Assembly (NCBI GenBank): GCA_934445015.1 | Contig: CAKSDJ010000058.1 | Span: 1-7,955 of the forward strand | Direction of reading: 5' to 3' | DNA length: 7,955 nt | Source: an uncultured Eubacteriales bacterium | Lineage (GTDB): Bacteria > Bacillota > Clostridia > Oscillospirales > Acutalibacteraceae | Part shown: positions 7,072 to 7,955 of the stretch, piece after piece | Position numbering within the stretch: position 1 is the first letter of the stretch | Layout of the letters: each line of letters opens with the position of its first letter | Made by a program: the position numbers and the translations under genes | Notes under the pieces: generated by a model | Databases searched by the model: none | What the model was told of the DNA's origin: nothing | Seen by the model: only the letters and a program-made list of their open reading frames with translations

Positions 7072-7683
7072 TTATATTTTATATTGTGTAATAAAGTTTT
7101 CAATGTGTCGTTCTAAAAGTTCGGTGTATTGTTTTTTGTTATATGAACCGTCTGACATTTCAATCATTAAATAAAGCGGCGCGTAATATTCGATTGCAAG
7201 CTGTTTCGGATCCTGCGGTTTGATGATACCGTTTGCTATCATACGGTCAAATATATCTTTCATATAAGCAACAGGGCCTAATGTAATACAGTTGCCGTAC
7301 AGTTCGGCTGTTTCTCTGTTGCGATAGCGTTCTAAACTCAGCATTTTGCGAAAATTTGACGCAAAGTCGTCTTCTGTCCAAAACAGAAACTGCGCTAAAG
7401 TGAAACTTTTAATGCTCTCTAATGTGACTGTATTATATCCTGCAGGGTCGGTGTCATATTTCTCTTCAGGAACATCATATTGGTTTGACCTTTTTGCATC
7501 AACCTCATACATACGCTTTACTATGCTGTCAAAAATATCGCGTTTGTTTTTGTAATGTTTGTACAGCGCACCCTTTGTTATTCCGAGTTTGCCTGCAATC
7601 ATATTCACCGAAACCGCCTCGTATCCGTTTTCTGCAAACAAAAGCAGCGCAGTATTAAGTATTTTTTCTTTTGTGTTATTCAT
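7072..7683 (-). CDS. TetR-family transcriptional regulator
   Basis: This 203-residue protein has the TetR N-terminal DNA-binding domain: helix 1 KEKILNTALLLFAENGYEAVSV (split by residue 20 or so) and the helix-turn-helix IAGKLGITKGALYKHYKNKRD (about 29-49), with the conserved G-LYKHY-K core. Residues 50-203 are an all-helical ligand-binding and dimerisation domain of a type I cannot assign to a ligand. GGGAGG at 7689-7694 lies five bases before the ATG at 7683. It is the first gene of an operon with the methyltransferase. A large palindrome covers its promoter, so it very likely represses itself and the methyltransferase until a ligand binds. Its length is normal for the family. Confidence 0.94.
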   Translation of the reverse strand: MNNTKEKILNTALLLFAENGYEAVSVNMIAGKLGITKGALYKHYKNKRDIFDSIVKRMYEVDAKRSNQYDVPEEKYDTDPAGYNTVTLESIKSFTLAQFLFWTEDDFASNFRKMLSLERYRNRETAELYGNCITLGPVAYMKDIFDRMIANGIIKPQDPKQLAIEYYAPLYLMIEMSDGSYNKKQYTELLERHIENFITQYKI

Positions 7684-7697
7684 ATTAACCTCCCATT

Positions 7698-7740
7698 AGT
7701 GAACGAGTGTTTACTTAATTATAGTAAACACTCGTTCACT
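7698..7740. promoter_or_regulatory. 43-base double TetR operator (perfect palindrome)
   Basis: AGTGAACGAGTGTTTACT at 7698-7715 is repeated exactly in reverse complement at 7723-7740, around a 7-base AT centre. Each 18-base arm is itself a near-dyad: AGTGAAC and GTTTACT flank four bases, differing from perfect symmetry at one position pair. This suggests two TetR dimer sites with centres 25 bases apart, one across the promoter spacer and one across the transcription start. The position directly upstream of the TetR gene makes that protein the likely binder. Confidence 0.88.
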
Positions 7741-7746
7741 TGTCAA
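7718..7746 (-). promoter_or_regulatory. Consensus sigma-A promoter of the tetR-methyltransferase operon
   Basis: On the minus strand TTGACA (7746 to 7741) is followed by a 17-base spacer and TATAAT (7723 to 7718), a perfect consensus at both boxes and in spacing. Transcription should begin near 7711, giving a short leader with the GGGAGG ribosome binding site. The spacer and -10 box lie inside the operator palindrome, so the promoter would be strong when free and shut when the repressor is bound. Confidence 0.9.
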
Positions 7747-7856
7747 GTCTTTTAAAAAAATTATGGTCAACGTTATTGTGTATATATATATGAATATAAC
7801 AGAATTGTATATTACATATCGGTTCTACACAATATATAGTATGGCAAAACGGCAAT

Positions 7857-7885
7857 AAAAAAATTTTGAAAAAAACCCAAAAAAA
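7857..7885. promoter_or_regulatory. Three phased A-tracts upstream of the right-edge promoter
   Basis: Runs of seven A residues lie at 7857-7863 (followed by TTTT), 7869-7875 and 7879-7885. Their centres are 12 and 10 bases apart, close to one helical turn, which predicts bent DNA. The last run ends three bases before a TTGACA box, where an UP element for the RNA polymerase alpha subunit would sit. Function is inferred from position and composition only. Confidence 0.5.
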
Positions 7886-7888
7886 GTG

Positions 7889-7920
7889 TTGACAAAGAGG
7901 AGAGGATGTGGTAATATAAT
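7889..7920 (+). promoter_or_regulatory. Strong rightward sigma-A promoter for a gene or RNA beyond the window
   Basis: TTGACA at 7889-7894 is followed after 17 bases by TAATAT (7912-7917), which carries an upstream TG to make an extended -10; an overlapping TATAAT lies at 7915-7920 with a 20-base spacer. A-tracts sit immediately upstream. No start codon with a ribosome binding site occurs in the remaining 35 bases, so the transcribed product is outside the window. The combination of consensus boxes and A-tracts is typical of strong housekeeping or stable-RNA promoters. Confidence 0.8.
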
Positions 7921-7924
7921 CGGG

Positions 7925-7942
7925 CACCCAAAAAAGAGGGTG
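7925..7942 (+). repeat. Short leader hairpin CACCC / GGGTG
   Basis: CACCC at 7925-7929 and GGGTG at 7938-7942 can pair around an A-rich 8-base loop, at or just after the predicted transcription start of the right-edge promoter. It may be a 5'-end stabilising stem or the first part of a longer leader structure cut by the window. With only five pairs, confidence is limited. Confidence 0.4.
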
Positions 7943-7955
7943 AGGAAAAGACTGC

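Noticed and set aside
7775..7833. Inverted repeat ATTGTGTA (7775-7782) and TACACAAT (7826-7833)
   Set aside because: The 43-base gap, AT-rich sequence and absence of a T-run or nearby gene make chance likely; no function could be supported.
7736..7927. 63-residue minus-strand open frame in the right intergenic region
   Set aside because: It overlaps the -35 box and operator of the tetR promoter and the right-edge promoter, is full of His, Phe, Ile and Cys from AT-rich DNA, and has no ribosome binding site.

Overview
The window looks like chromosome from an endospore-forming, low-to-mid GC Firmicute of the class Clostridia, perhaps a gut Oscillospirales-type organism. This rests on a cotJA-cotJB-cotJC spore coat operon, strong AGGAGG-type ribosome binding sites, sigma-A style TTGACA/TATAAT promoters, and a secreted YD-repeat protein whose N-terminal layout resembles clostridial WapA/RHS proteins. 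The genus is inference; no rRNA is visible.

Layout: (1) 1-4874, minus strand: the first 1624 residues of a giant secreted RHS/YD-repeat protein. The frame is open throughout and runs off the left edge, so the C-terminal end, where such proteins usually carry a toxin tip, is not in view. (2) 4875-5219: a 345-base divergent intergenic region with a candidate promoter and leader hairpin for the RHS gene, an isolated rho-independent terminator pointing right, and a candidate sporulation promoter for cotJ. (3) 5220-6274, plus strand: cotJA, cotJB and cotJC, translationally packed, ending at a strong bidirectional terminator (6284-6322). (4) 6338-7683, minus strand: a two-gene operon of a TetR-family repressor followed by a class I SAM-dependent methyltransferase. 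It is driven by a near-perfect sigma-A promoter whose spacer, -10 box and start region lie inside a 43-base perfect palindrome. (5) 7741-7955: no gene, but at the right edge phased A-tracts, a strong rightward promoter and the start of a structured leader for a gene or RNA outside the window.

How the parts work together: CotJA, CotJB and CotJC form a spore coat module with CotJC as a manganese catalase. The TetR protein very probably represses its own operon and so controls the methyltransferase, whose substrate cannot be told from sequence. The RHS protein is a secreted, probably cell-surface or antagonistic factor; nothing shows that it works with the spore genes. The least explained items are the doubled TetR operator, the insertion of two carbohydrate-binding-like modules in the YD shell, the orphan terminator and the right-edge promoter. 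I found no CRISPR array, insertion sequence, tRNA or rRNA.
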